NCBI GenBank assembly: GCA_902492065.1
Contig: CABUKE010000009.1
Span: forward strand, 10,318-74,317
Length of the DNA stretch: 64,000 nt
From: an uncultured Eubacteriales bacterium
GTDB lineage: Bacteria > Bacillota > Clostridia > UBA1381 > UMGS1253
Direction of reading: 5' to 3'
Part shown: piece by piece, positions 25,003 through 32,901 of the stretch
How positions within the stretch are numbered: the first letter of the stretch is position 1
How the letters are laid out: each line of letters opens with the position of its first letter
Notes under the pieces: model-generated
What the model saw: the letters and a program-made list of their open reading frames with translations, nothing else
Database searches by the model: none
What the model was told of the DNA's origin: nothing
Translations under genes and position numbers: made by a program

Positions 25003-26001
25003 ATGGCTTTGTTTGAGAGTTATGAAAGAAGAATTGACCATATAAATGAGGTTCTGAAAGAAAACGGGATTGCTTCGCTGGAGGAAGCGAGAAAAATCTG
25101 CGAGGATAAGGGAATCGATGTATACAATTTGGTAAAAGGCATTCAGCCGATTTGCTTTGAGAATGCGTGCTGGGCATACATTGTAGGCGCGGCGCTCGCA
25201 ATTAAGCGCGGCGTTACGAATGCGGCTGATGCAGCTGCTGTAATCGGCGAAGGGCTGCAGGCATTTTGCATTAAGGGTTCTGTTGCAGACGACAGAAAGG
25301 TTGGCCTTGGCCACGGTAATCTTGCTTCCATGCTTTTGAAAGAAAATACAAAATGTTTTGCATTTTTGGCTGGACATGAGTCGTTTGCAGCGGCGGAAGG
25401 CGCAATCGGTATAGCAAAGTCGGCCAACAAGGTTCGCAAAGAGCCGCTGAAGGTTATTCTCAATGGTCTTGGTAAGGATGCAGCACAGATTATCTCGAGA
25501 ATTAACGGTTTCACCTATGTGGAAACTGATTTCGACTATTTCACAGGCGAGCTGAAGATTGTGAGTGAGAAGTCCTACTCTAAGGGTGAGCGCGCAGCGG
25601 TAAAATGCTACGGCGCAAACGATGTTCGCGAAGGCGTTGCTATCATGCACCACGAGGGTGTTGACGTTTCCATCACAGGTAACTCGACAAACCCGACCCG
25701 CTTCCAGCACCCGGTTGCAGGTACGTATAAAAAAGAGTGTGTTGAGATGGGTAAAAAGTACTTCTCCGTTGCTTCCGGCGGTGGCACGGGCAGAACGCTG
25801 CATCCGGATAACATGGCGGCTGGCCCGGCTTCGTACGGTATGACCGATACGATGGGCAGAATGCACTCCGACGCACAGTTTGCAGGGTCGTCCTCCGTTC
25901 CGGCTCACGTTGAGATGATGGGCCTGATTGGTATGGGCAATAACCCGATGGTTGGCGCGACAGTTGCTGTGGCGGTTGCGATCGAGGAAGCAAATAAATA
26001 A
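25003..26001 (+). CDS. GGGtGRT family protein
   Basis: AAGGAGGA (24987-24994) precedes ATG 25003, giving 332 residues. The defining motif is near residue 260: ASGGGTGRTLHPDNMAAGPA, followed by MTDTMGRMHSDAQFAGSSSV. The family is widespread in anaerobes and consistently adjacent to the Fe-S scaffold gene, as here, but has no established biochemical role. Other visible motifs are ICEDKGIDVYNLVKGIQPIC, containing possible metal-ligand cysteines, and KCFAFLAGHESFAAAEGAIG. No signal peptide, so it acts in the cytosol. Full length, intact and with core-like codon use. Confidence 0.9.
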   Translation: MALFESYERRIDHINEVLKENGIASLEEARKICEDKGIDVYNLVKGIQPICFENACWAYIVGAALAIKRGVTNAADAAAVIGEGLQAFCIKGSVADDRKVGLGHGNLASMLLKENTKCFAFLAGHESFAAAEGAIGIAKSANKVRKEPLKVILNGLGKDAAQIISRINGFTYVETDFDYFTGELKIVSEKSYSKGERAAVKCYGANDVREGVAIMHHEGVDVSITGNSTNPTRFQHPVAGTYKKECVEMGKKYFSVASGGGTGRTLHPDNMAAGPASYGMTDTMGRMHSDAQFAGSSSVPAHVEMMGLIGMGNNPMVGATVAVAVAIEEANK

Positions 26002-26040
26002 GGGTATTTTGAAAGAAATTCAGTAATATAAGAAGTGATA

Positions 26041-26099
26041 AGGAGTGGTAAAAAGTTAGGAAGTGTAGGTTATTCCTGCATGATTCCTACACCACTCCT
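26041..26099 (+). repeat. Nested inverted repeats downstream of GGGtGRT
   Basis: AGGAGTGGT (26041-26049) pairs exactly with ACCACTCCT (26091-26099), and an inner GTGTAGG (26063-26069) pairs with CCTACAC (26086-26092). The two stems overlap by two bases, so they exclude each other. No T tract follows; it could be a weak terminator or a transcript-end structure. Confidence 0.45.
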
Positions 26100-26154
26100 A
26101 CATTTATATTCCTACATTCTATTTTGCTTTTTATATGTCTTCGCGAGGTTATTC

Positions 26155-26420
26155 TAATTTACGTACAGTATAGGTCGATTCGGTTATATCTTTGATGGAA
26201 TACCCTGCTTCATAGGAGTATCGTTTTTTCCTCTGAATAAAGCGGAATGAGGATACCGGCATGGAATGAGGAATAGTTTGGATAGAAGGCCCGTTGGCCC
26301 ACCATTAAAACGGTATCTGTGTCACGAAGATCTCGGTGCTATCAGAGAGGTAAGTGTGGTAGCAGGGATAGGTGTTGCCGTTTGATAGTGTCGGGGGGCC
26401 TATTTTTATAGCACACCGCC
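26155..26420 (-). other. Eroded gene debris in a 680-base gap
   Basis: Between GGGtGRT and the next tRNA no intact gene is found. The minus strand has two short protein-like stretches ending in stops: KIGPPTLSNGNTYPCYHTYL to QIPF (stop at 26305-26307) and RKKRYSYEAGYSIKDITEST ending at 26155. Neither has a start or ribosome site. Family unknown. Confidence 0.25.
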
Positions 26421-26682
26421 AGTTTTTTTTAGAAGGCATTCTGGGAACGGTGTTGGTGTACATCTATTACGGTAATGTTTGTTATCTCATAGTATACGCC
26501 ATCTTCAATATAGTGGTAAAGAATCCTTTCAGGAATTTATAGTTCAGGAACATAAGAGAAAAAGTAACATTTTGGGAAGTAGAAATAAATTTTCGCTTTA
26601 GTAAAAACTTTTTTATGGTAGAATCGGAACTTTGGTATTGACAGAGCAAAGATGTCTGTGTATAATATATAAAGTAGTTTGT

Positions 26683-26759
26683 GGCCCGGTAGTTCAGTTG
26701 GTTAGAACGCCAGCCTGTCACGCTGGAGGTCGAGGGTTCGAGCCCCTTCCGGGTCGCCA
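26683..26759 (+). tRNA. tRNA-Asp (anticodon GTC)
   Basis: A 77-base cloverleaf with CCA: acceptor GGCCCGG with CCGGGTC, discriminator G, anticodon stem CCAGC/GCTGG with loop CTGTCAC, T arm GGTTCGAGCCC. A TATAAT-like element (26661-26666) lies 16 bases upstream. Confidence 0.94.
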
Positions 26760-26764
26760 TATTT

Positions 26765-26840
26765 GCTGCTATGGCTCAGTAGGCAGAGCACGTCCTTGGT
26801 AAGGACGAGGTCACCGGTTCGAATCCGGTTAGCAGCTCCA
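26765..26840 (+). tRNA. tRNA-Thr (anticodon GGT)
   Basis: A 76-base cloverleaf with CCA: acceptor GCTGCTA/TAGCAGC, anticodon stem CGTCC/GGACG with loop TTGGTAA, T arm GGTTCGAATCC. Five bases behind tRNA-Asp, so both are in one transcript. Confidence 0.94.
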
Positions 26841-26868
26841 TGTCGCAGCAAACTGCGCTGTATTCAAA

Positions 26869-26898
26869 AATCCCAGTTAAAGGCTGGGATTTTTTTTC
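26869..26898 (+). terminator. Terminator of the Asp-Thr tRNA transcript
   Basis: AATCCCAG, short loop, CTGGGATT followed by a run of T residues, 28 bases past tRNA-Thr. Confidence 0.9.
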
Positions 26899-27050
26899 AT
26901 ATGCTTCATTGTTTGCTCCTCTTTCGCGAAAAGACATACTTGTTGCGGCTATGCTCTTGTAAACGTGGATATCGCGCTTCCGCTGCGCTACTACCTTTTT
27001 GCGAGGTTGTGCCTGCGGTGCAAATATCTATATTGATTGACTTCTCTATG

Positions 27051-27082
27051 TCGGAATGGACTTTGCTCCATTCCGATTTTTT
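27051..27082 (+). terminator. Strong terminator with no gene in front of it
   Basis: TCGGAATGGA, loop CTTTGC, TCCATTCCGA, then six T residues. The stretch from 26899 to here contains no gene I can support, so the terminator may belong to a deleted gene or a small RNA. Confidence 0.75.
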
Positions 27083-27188
27083 ATACTAAAATCAGTCATT
27101 TACACTTACGATCGCCTCATCTGTTCCGTTGTAAATACTTTATGGTGATTCGTCGCCTTAATTAATAACAACAGACACAAAAAGCTGT

Positions 27189-27512
27189 GTGACAAGCGAT
27201 GTAGACGCGCTGAAGGCAAAAACATCCACAGTCTGCAACAGGTACGGCAGCGGTCAAGGCTGTTGGTATGGCGGCAGGCAACATCGTAACGGTGGCGTCA
27301 ATGGTAAAATAGACGGCCTGCGCGATGTCATTCCGGTTTACGTTGCGGCGAAGTGCGGGTACGGGAGTATGTTCTGGATTTTGCGCGCGTTGGGCATAAC
27401 GGACGCAATCAAATTAGACGGCGGCGGGAGCTTTATCCTGCGCAACGGGAATTTTGCCGTGTCCACGCCGGAGAACCGGCGCATTCATAATGTTGGGATA
27501 TGGGAGGGGTAG
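27189..27512 (+). pseudogene. C-terminal remnant of a phage-type phosphodiester glycosidase (NAGPA-like)
   Basis: The clear part is residues about 60-107: ILRALGITDAIKLDGGGSFI, then NGNFAVSTPENRRIHNVGIW. The 'A..LDGGGS...' and 'NRRI.N' motifs belong to NAGPA/phosphodiester-glycosidase domains, often found in phage lysis or tail regions of Clostridia. Most of the domain is missing, no ribosome site precedes the frame, and the first 50 codons look scrambled. It ends two bases before the XhlA-like gene, as expected for a phage lysis module. Confidence 0.6.
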
Positions 27513-27514
27513 GC

Positions 27515-27676
27515 ATGGACACACCGATCACAAGGGCGGAGCACGAGGAGTTTCGGCGGCGACTGGAGGAGGAAAACAACCGGCAGGACAAGCGGATCGC
27601 GCTGCTGGAGGAAAACACGAAGCAGATTGGGTCGTTGTCAGTGTCGGTCGAAAAGCTGGCGCAGAGTAAAAATTAA
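27515..27676 (+). CDS. Shortened XhlA-like phage lysis protein
   Basis: GGGAGGGG precedes ATG 27515; the product has 53 residues. It is a charged coiled coil (MDTPITRAEHEEFRRRLEEE, then IALLEENTKQIGSLSVSVEK), the N-terminal part of XhlA/hemolysin-like lysis proteins, which normally continue with more coil and one C-terminal membrane helix. The frame stops at SKN before any membrane segment, so it is probably a broken copy. Confidence 0.55.
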   Translation: MDTPITRAEHEEFRRRLEEENNRQDKRIALLEENTKQIGSLSVSVEKLAQSKN

Positions 27677-27727
27677 GCTATTTCTGACATATTCACAAAG
27701 TAAAGCAAATCCAAATTCTCACATATG

Positions 27728-27773
27728 AAAAAACCGCAAAACACTTGAATATCAAGCATTTCACGGTTTTTTT
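27728..27773 (-). terminator. Bidirectional terminator near tRNA-Arg
   Basis: A long interrupted hairpin bounded by AAAAAACCG and CGGTTTTTTT with inner CTTGAATATCAAG. It serves tRNA-Arg on the minus strand and any plus-strand transcript from the lysis remnant. Confidence 0.8.
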
Positions 27774-27774
27774 C

Positions 27775-27851
27775 TGGTATGCCCGATGCGATTCGAACGC
27801 ACGACCTTCAGAGTCGGAGTCTGACACTCTATCCAGCTGAGCTACGGGCAC
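27775..27851 (-). tRNA. tRNA-Arg (anticodon CCG)
   Basis: A 77-base cloverleaf with CCA: acceptor GTGCCCG with CGGGCAT (G-T first pair), anticodon stem TCAGA/TCTGA with loop CTCCGAC, T arm CGTTCGAATCG. Confidence 0.93.
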
Positions 27852-28006
27852 ATATTTAAAGTTTCAAAGCACTATATTATATTAACTTTTTTTTTCTCAT
27901 TTGTCAAGGTTTTTCAGAAACAAAATCATATTTTTGCAATATGATAATAGTGCAATTACGGTTTGTTTGCCGCTGTTTCGGGTATAAATAGAAAGGGTGT
28001 GGTATC

Positions 28007-28483
28007 GTGCGGTTTGAATCGGATTATACAAAGGAAGAAATTGAAGCGATTCTGCGTGAGAAAACAGAGCCATATTCCTTTTATAATCTGCACCGGCCCG
28101 GCGCGCTGCTCGGCAGGATCCAGGGAAACCGAATCGTATTGTGGAAAACAAAACAAGCCGACAGTTTCTGTGTAACAAAACTTTCAAATGCCTTTTATGG
28201 AACCGTCGTTTCAAAGCAAGGAAAAACGATAATCCACGGGCATTTCCGGCTGACAGATTCGGACCTGATTTCGTGGATAACGGTATTTGTATTGTATCTG
28301 CTTGTTGTTTTTGCGGCAACGGCCGGCCCAATATGGGAAAGAGTGCAAAATATGGGCGTTATGGGACTGGTTTGGTGTTTGATTTGCATGGTTGCGCTTA
28401 TCATAGAAAATATTCTTGATTGCCCGCAAAAGCGGGAAGTAATTGCATTTATTAAGCACAACCTGTTAGGGAAAAATACATAA
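28007..28483 (+). CDS. Small membrane protein of unknown function
   Basis: GTG 28007, with AAAGGG about ten bases upstream, gives 158 residues. The first 90 residues are soluble (SDYTKEEIEAILREKTEPYS, then GRIQGNRIVLWKTKQADSFC), followed by two membrane helices (LISWITVFVLYLLVVFAATA and GLVWCLICMVALIIENIL) and a short basic tail. It is not recognised. It lies 27 bases before the amidohydrolase gene and may be co-transcribed with it. Confidence 0.65.
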   Translation: MRFESDYTKEEIEAILREKTEPYSFYNLHRPGALLGRIQGNRIVLWKTKQADSFCVTKLSNAFYGTVVSKQGKTIIHGHFRLTDSDLISWITVFVLYLLVVFAATAGPIWERVQNMGVMGLVWCLICMVALIIENILDCPQKREVIAFIKHNLLGKNT

Positions 28484-28510
28484 TTTGGAAAATGGAAGGG
28501 GAAGAGACAA

Positions 28511-30031
28511 ATGGGGAAGACTGTATTTCTTGCAAAAAATATAATTACGATGGCGCAGGAAACCGGACCAGAGGCAATTCTTTCTGTAGATGGCCGGATA
28601 GCAGCGGCCGGGACAAAAAGAGATATTCTGTCCCATGCGGGCTCGAAGGCAAAGATTATTGACTTTCAGGATGCGACGATTTTGCCGGGCTTTATTGACC
28701 CGCACAGCCACATCTGCGCCTGTGCAAACCGGTTTGCCCTTGCCGACCTTTCACAGGCGAAAAGTTTTGATGAATTGGTTCTCCTGCTAAAGCAGTACAA
28801 AGAACAGCATTCTGTTCCTGCCGGGAAATGGATTGTCGGATTTGGTTATGACAATAATTTTTTAAAAGAGCGAAAGCATCCCGATTGTAACGTTCTGGAC
28901 AAAGTGCTTAAAGAGAATCCGGTTCTGATTACACATGTATCGGGCCATATGGGCGTGCTGAACTCGCTGGCTATGCAGGAAGCCGGCGTTTCCGGGAACG
29001 GATATTTGGAGGAACGCGAATTTATGCAGGCGTCTGCCTGCATTCCGGCGCCAAATGAGGAAGAAATGCAAAAGCTGATGCAGCTTGCACAGCAGGAATA
29101 TCTCCAGTATGGCATCACGACAGCACAGGAAGGGATTGCACGGGAGAAAGAGGTTGCACTTTTGAAGCGGACGAATCTGAAGCTTGACGTAGTGGGATAC
29201 GTCGACTTAAAGCAGGCAAAAAGCGCGTTTGACCGTTGTGGCGTTTACAAAAAGCAGTATAAAAACCATCTGCGCTTCGGCGGATATAAGATTTTTTTGG
29301 ACGGTTCGCCGCAGGGGAGAACTGCATGGCTGTCGCAGCCGTATGAGGGCGAAACAGAGTATGCCGGGTATGGAACCTATACTGATGAGGAAGTGACGCA
29401 GTTTTTTGAAACAGCGCTACGCGAGCGGGTACAGATTCTTGCCCATTGCAACGGTGACGCGGCGTGCGAGCAGTTTATCCGGTGTTTGCGCGCTGCGCGG
29501 GAACGGACAGGGATTGCGATTATCAACCGCCCTGTCATGATTCATGCGCAGCTTGTGACACGGCCGCAGCTTGCGGCGCTGAAAGAGCTGGGCGGTATTG
29601 CTTCTTTCTTTAATGCACATACGTATTATTGGGGCAGTGTGCACGAAAAGAATCTGGGCAGGCGCGCGCAAACGATTAGCCCGCTGCAAACAGCGCAGGA
29701 GCTGGGCTTGTGCTATACGCTGCACCAGGACTCGCCCGTGATTAAACCGGATATGCTGTTTTCCGTCTGGTGTGCTGTGACGCGGCAGACGCGCGCGGGT
29801 AAGGTTCTTGGCGCCGATGAGTGCATCAGCGTATATGATGCGCTCAAAGCCATTACAGCTAACGCGGCATACCAGTATTTTGAGGAAATGCATAAGGGCA
29901 CAATTGAACCGGGGAAGCTGTGCGACCTCGTTGTTCTTGGCCATAATCCGCTTACAGTACCCGCCGCGCAGCTCCGGGATATTCAGGTGCTTGCTACAGT
30001 GAAAGAGGGGGAAATCCTCTACCAAAACTAA
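28511..30031 (+). CDS. Amidohydrolase, YtcJ-like
   Basis: GGAAGGGGAAG precedes ATG 28511; the product has 506 residues. It has the TIM-barrel amidohydrolase layout: a small N-terminal beta domain (KNIITM...EAILSVDGRIAA), the metal motif GFIDPHSHICAC, lysine-region GGYKIFLDGSPQGRTAWLSQ, histidines in QILAHCNGDAA and MIHAQLV, a catalytic aspartate in LHQDSPV, and the closing GTIEPGKLCDLVVL. This is the YtcJ/Amidohydro_3 family, zinc enzymes of uncertain substrate. Cytosolic; intact and of normal length. Confidence 0.88.
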   Translation: MGKTVFLAKNIITMAQETGPEAILSVDGRIAAAGTKRDILSHAGSKAKIIDFQDATILPGFIDPHSHICACANRFALADLSQAKSFDELVLLLKQYKEQHSVPAGKWIVGFGYDNNFLKERKHPDCNVLDKVLKENPVLITHVSGHMGVLNSLAMQEAGVSGNGYLEEREFMQASACIPAPNEEEMQKLMQLAQQEYLQYGITTAQEGIAREKEVALLKRTNLKLDVVGYVDLKQAKSAFDRCGVYKKQYKNHLRFGGYKIFLDGSPQGRTAWLSQPYEGETEYAGYGTYTDEEVTQFFETALRERVQILAHCNGDAACEQFIRCLRAARERTGIAIINRPVMIHAQLVTRPQLAALKELGGIASFFNAHTYYWGSVHEKNLGRRAQTISPLQTAQELGLCYTLHQDSPVIKPDMLFSVWCAVTRQTRAGKVLGADECISVYDALKAITANAAYQYFEEMHKGTIEPGKLCDLVVLGHNPLTVPAAQLRDIQVLATVKEGEILYQN

Positions 30032-30120
30032 GCGTACTGACAATGGACGACAAAATATTTGCAATTTGTCAAAAAATTACTTGCAATTTCAAATCAGTTG
30101 TACTATAATAAAGATACAAA

Positions 30121-30221
30121 AACAGAGTAGAGCCTTTAGCGTTAAGTGCCGCGGGGACGGGGAGTTGTCCCGCGGACGAAAACGGAAAGCCGTTGCGGTT
30201 AGGGGCTTGCATCCCGCTGTT
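30121..30221 (+). ncRNA. Tetrahydrofolate (THF) riboswitch
   Basis: The segment begins AACAGAGTAG and ends CCCGCTGTT, so AACAG/CTGTT can close the outer stem. Inside are the conserved THF-aptamer elements in order: GAGTAGAG, GCGTTAAGTGCCGC, GGGGAGTTGTCCC, GCGGACGAAAACGG, CCGTTGCGGTTAG, and GCTTGCATCCCGCTG. It stands in front of folT-folC, the classic setting for this riboswitch. It should bind tetrahydrofolate and lower expression when folate is plentiful. Confidence 0.9.
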
Positions 30222-30240
30222 ACATATGGGAGCCGGATTA

Positions 30241-30282
30241 CCTCCTGATATGTGGCGAGTGGTTACGCTATTTTTCAGGAGG
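30241..30282 (+). promoter_or_regulatory. Anti-Shine-Dalgarno expression platform of the THF riboswitch
   Basis: CCTCCTGA (30241-30248) is exactly complementary to TCAGGAGG (30275-30282), which contains the ribosome binding site of folT. Pairing would hide the site, so control is probably at translation start. Confidence 0.8.
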
Positions 30283-30290
30283 GATTTTTT

Positions 30291-30812
30291 ATGCAAAAAA
30301 AACAATGGTTACGAAAACTCGTCTTTTCGGGGATTTTGATTGCGGTGTATATCATCCTTGCAAAATTTTTGAGCTTTTCTACGCCGTATGCGAAGGTAAA
30401 TCTGAGCTTTTTGCCGATTGCGCTGTCCGCCATGCTGTTCGGGCCGTGGTGGTCGATGGCAACGGCGGCTGTTGCGGATATCATAGGGACGTGCTTTTTT
30501 GAAGGCGGATATTTTCCGCTCTTTACGATTGACGCCATTTTGTACGCGCTCTTGTTTGCGCTGTTTTTGTACAAAAAGGAGCAGACAATCACACGGATTG
30601 TGCTGTGCGTGGTTTTGCAGACGGTGCTCGTCAGCATCCCGCTTACGCCGCTCTGGATATGCATCATGAACCAATCGTTCGTTTCATATATTCCCGCGCT
30701 GGCGACGAAAAGCGTTGCTTCTCTGATTAGCGCGGCGATTAAGATTGTCGTTCTGATTCCGACGTGCAAATACCTATATCCACGGCTGACCCAAATAACT
30801 GGTGGGAGATAA
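30291..30812 (+). CDS. folT: Folate ECF transporter, substrate-binding subunit FolT
   Basis: The start is ATG 30291, with AGGAGGG seven bases upstream; a further in-frame ATG at 30252 would lie inside the riboswitch platform. The 173-residue protein has about six membrane helices (LVFSGILIAVYIILAKFLSF; NLSFLPIALSAMLFGPWWSM; AVADIIGTCFF; AILYALLFALFLYK; VLQTVLVSIPLTPLWICIMN; LISAAIKIVVLIPTCKYLYP). The 'PIALSAMLFGPWWSM..AAVADIIG' block is typical of FolT S-components, which bind folate and use shared EcfA/A'/T energisers encoded elsewhere. It is controlled by the THF riboswitch and lies 6 bases before folC: import followed by trapping through polyglutamylation. Confidence 0.92.
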   Translation: MQKKQWLRKLVFSGILIAVYIILAKFLSFSTPYAKVNLSFLPIALSAMLFGPWWSMATAAVADIIGTCFFEGGYFPLFTIDAILYALLFALFLYKKEQTITRIVLCVVLQTVLVSIPLTPLWICIMNQSFVSYIPALATKSVASLISAAIKIVVLIPTCKYLYPRLTQITGGR

Positions 30813-30818
30813 TGTGGT

Positions 30819-32072
30819 ATGAAACAGAAAACCTTTAAGGGATATGCAAACAGTTTTCAGGCGATTGCAAAGCTTGGGCTTGCAAACATCGGTTGCTTGC
30901 TTTCCCATTTGGATAACCCGCAGGACAGGCTCCGCTTCGTTCATATTGCGGGAACAAACGGAAAAGGCTCTGTGGCGGCGTTTTTGTCGTGTATGCTCAC
31001 AAAGGCAGGGTATAAGACCGGCAGCTATATCTCCCCGAACATGCTGCGGGTTAATGAGCGGATTAGCATTGATGGTAAAGAAATTACCGACGATGCGATG
31101 AAGCAGCTTTTTACACTTGTGGAGGCGGCCTGCGTCCGGGCAGAAGCCGATACAGGCGTGTATCCGACCCAGTTTGAAATCTGGACGGCAATGGCGTTTT
31201 GTTACTTTGCCGAGCAGAAATGCGACTATGTTGTGCTGGAAACGGGGCTTGGCGGCCGGCGCGACGCGACCAACATCGTTTCAACAACGGCGCTTGCCGT
31301 TATTACGCATATCGCGCTTGACCATATGCAGTACCTGGGCAACACGATTGAGCAGATTGCAGCGGAAAAGGCCGGAATCATCAAGCCGGAAACCCGGGTT
31401 GTCAGTGCGCGGCAGGAGGATGGCGCGGCGGAGGTGCTGCGCAAGGTCTGCGTTAAGCAGAATAGCATGCTGACCTTTGCAGAACCAATTTTGCCGGGGG
31501 ACTATGACGGAATTTATGAGGTCTTGAGCATCGGAGATTTTGCCGGCGTTAAACTCTCGCTCGGCGGCGTCAATCAGCTTGACAATGCTGCCTGTGCAAT
31601 TGCGGCGGCACGGGCCTTAAAGCTGGACGATGACGCAATCCGCTATGGATTGACGCATGCGGTCAATCCGGGCCGCTTTGAGCAGGTCGCGGAGCGGACG
31701 TACTTTGACGGGGCGCATAACCCGGACGGCGTCGCTGCGCTTATTCGGAATCTGGACCGGTATTTCCCGGGAAGGAAAACGGCGTATATCATGGCAACGA
31801 TGTGCGACAAGGATATCCGCACCTCGCTGCGCATGCTTGACGATGGAGCAGCGGAGTTTTATATGGTAGCGGTTGAGAATAACGAGCGCAGTATGCCGGC
31901 AGACGAACTTGCCCGCATTGCACGGGAGGAGGGGCTGGCGGCAAAAGCGTACCCGTCCATGCAGGAGGCGTATGCGGCTGCGCAGAAGTCCGGCCGTCTG
32001 ATTGTAATATGCGGGTCGCTGTATCTCTATAAGGACTTTATCAACATGCAGGAAGCAAAGCAGAACGAATAG
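30819..32072 (+). CDS. folC: Folylpolyglutamate synthase / dihydrofolate synthase
   Basis: GGGAG precedes ATG 30819; the product has 417 residues, normal for FolC. Visible motifs: the ATP loop HIAGTNGKGSVAAFLS, the omega-loop region YISPNMLRVNERISIDG, LETGLGGRRDATN, ITHIALDHMQYLGNTIEQIA, EKAGIIKP, and in the ligase C-domain GRFEQVAERTYFDGAHNPDG. It adds glutamates to folates in the cytosol, which keeps them inside the cell. Second gene of the riboswitch-controlled operon with folT. Confidence 0.94.
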   Translation: MKQKTFKGYANSFQAIAKLGLANIGCLLSHLDNPQDRLRFVHIAGTNGKGSVAAFLSCMLTKAGYKTGSYISPNMLRVNERISIDGKEITDDAMKQLFTLVEAACVRAEADTGVYPTQFEIWTAMAFCYFAEQKCDYVVLETGLGGRRDATNIVSTTALAVITHIALDHMQYLGNTIEQIAAEKAGIIKPETRVVSARQEDGAAEVLRKVCVKQNSMLTFAEPILPGDYDGIYEVLSIGDFAGVKLSLGGVNQLDNAACAIAAARALKLDDDAIRYGLTHAVNPGRFEQVAERTYFDGAHNPDGVAALIRNLDRYFPGRKTAYIMATMCDKDIRTSLRMLDDGAAEFYMVAVENNERSMPADELARIAREEGLAAKAYPSMQEAYAAAQKSGRLIVICGSLYLYKDFINMQEAKQNE

Positions 32073-32134
32073 AAATGGGAAACATCCCTTCTCTGGCGCA
32101 TATACTGTATATGGGAAACAGAGGGGGGATTTTT

Positions 32135-32851
32135 TTGCGTCTTGGACTGAACAGGCGGGTTAAAATACGGATTTTTCCGGCGCACACGGCGCCGTTATGG
32201 CAAAGGCTGAACAAGACGCTGGTTGTATGTCTTGTCATAGCGACCTTTTCGATGGGATTTACCTATTTTTATGTGCGGATTCGCCCCATGGTGACGGAGC
32301 TTGCACAGGAGCGGAGCGCGCAGATGATTACCACGGCGATCAATCAGGTAATCAATGAAGCTATGCAAAGCGACCCGGTTGGATACGAGGAACTAATGCA
32401 GGTGCAGACCGACGAAAGCGGGCGCGTGCAGGCGGTATACGCAAACACAAAGGAAATGAATCTTTTAAAGTCCTCACTTGCCATTCGGATTCAGGAAAAG
32501 ATTGAGAGCATGGAGGAAGCGGAGATTACGCTTCCTCTTGGCGCATTGCTCGGCAGCCAGCTTTTTTCCGGCATGGGGCCGATGATTCCAGTCCATCTAA
32601 TACCCATGGGATATGCGCTGGTCGACTTTGAAAGCAGTTTTTCCGAGGCAGGTATTAATCAGACAAAGCACCAGATTGACATAACTGTTCAGGCAAGTTT
32701 TGGGATGATTTTGGCAACGGGCAGCAGCAACATAGAAGTGGATACAAGCGTCCCGGTAGCACAGACGATCATTGTCGGTGACGTGCCGGAATCGTATCTA
32801 ACGCTCGACGGGCTGCTGCGCGGCGCGGGGAGCGGAACGGCAGTGGAATAA
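32135..32851 (+). CDS. yunB: Sporulation protein YunB
   Basis: I choose TTG 32135 because GAGGGGGGA (32121-32129) precedes it; in-frame ATGs at 32075 and 32111 lack a good site. The 238-residue product has one N-terminal membrane helix (LVVCLVIATFSMGFTYFYV) and the YunB domain: SAQMITTAINQVINEAMQ, LPLGALLGSQLFSGMGPMIP, LVDFESSFSEAGINQTKHQI, IIVGDVPESY. In Bacillus subtilis YunB is a mother-cell protein needed for normal sporulation. Placement behind folC is probably coincidental. Confidence 0.9.
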   Translation: MRLGLNRRVKIRIFPAHTAPLWQRLNKTLVVCLVIATFSMGFTYFYVRIRPMVTELAQERSAQMITTAINQVINEAMQSDPVGYEELMQVQTDESGRVQAVYANTKEMNLLKSSLAIRIQEKIESMEEAEITLPLGALLGSQLFSGMGPMIPVHLIPMGYALVDFESSFSEAGINQTKHQIDITVQASFGMILATGSSNIEVDTSVPVAQTIIVGDVPESYLTLDGLLRGAGSGTAVE

Positions 32852-32854
32852 AAT

Positions 32855-32889
32855 AAACGGCTTTTCCTGTTTCAATGGAAAAGCCGTTT
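32855..32889 (+). terminator. Bidirectional terminator between yunB and lexA
   Basis: AAACGGCTTTTCC and GGAAAAGCCGTTTTT pair over 13 bases between two converging genes. Confidence 0.9.
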
Positions 32890-32901
32890 TTAAATTGCAT
32901 A

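Noticed and set aside
26041..26135. Repeated TCCTACA-like words downstream of GGGtGRT considered as a CRISPR or iteron array
   Set aside because: The copies are short, irregular and partly explained by the nested hairpins; no constant repeat and spacer lengths. No CRISPR array was seen anywhere in the window.
30252..30290. Earlier in-frame ATG for folT
   Set aside because: It sits inside the riboswitch expression platform with no ribosome site; ATG 30291 has AGGAGGG at ideal spacing and gives a normal FolT N-terminus.
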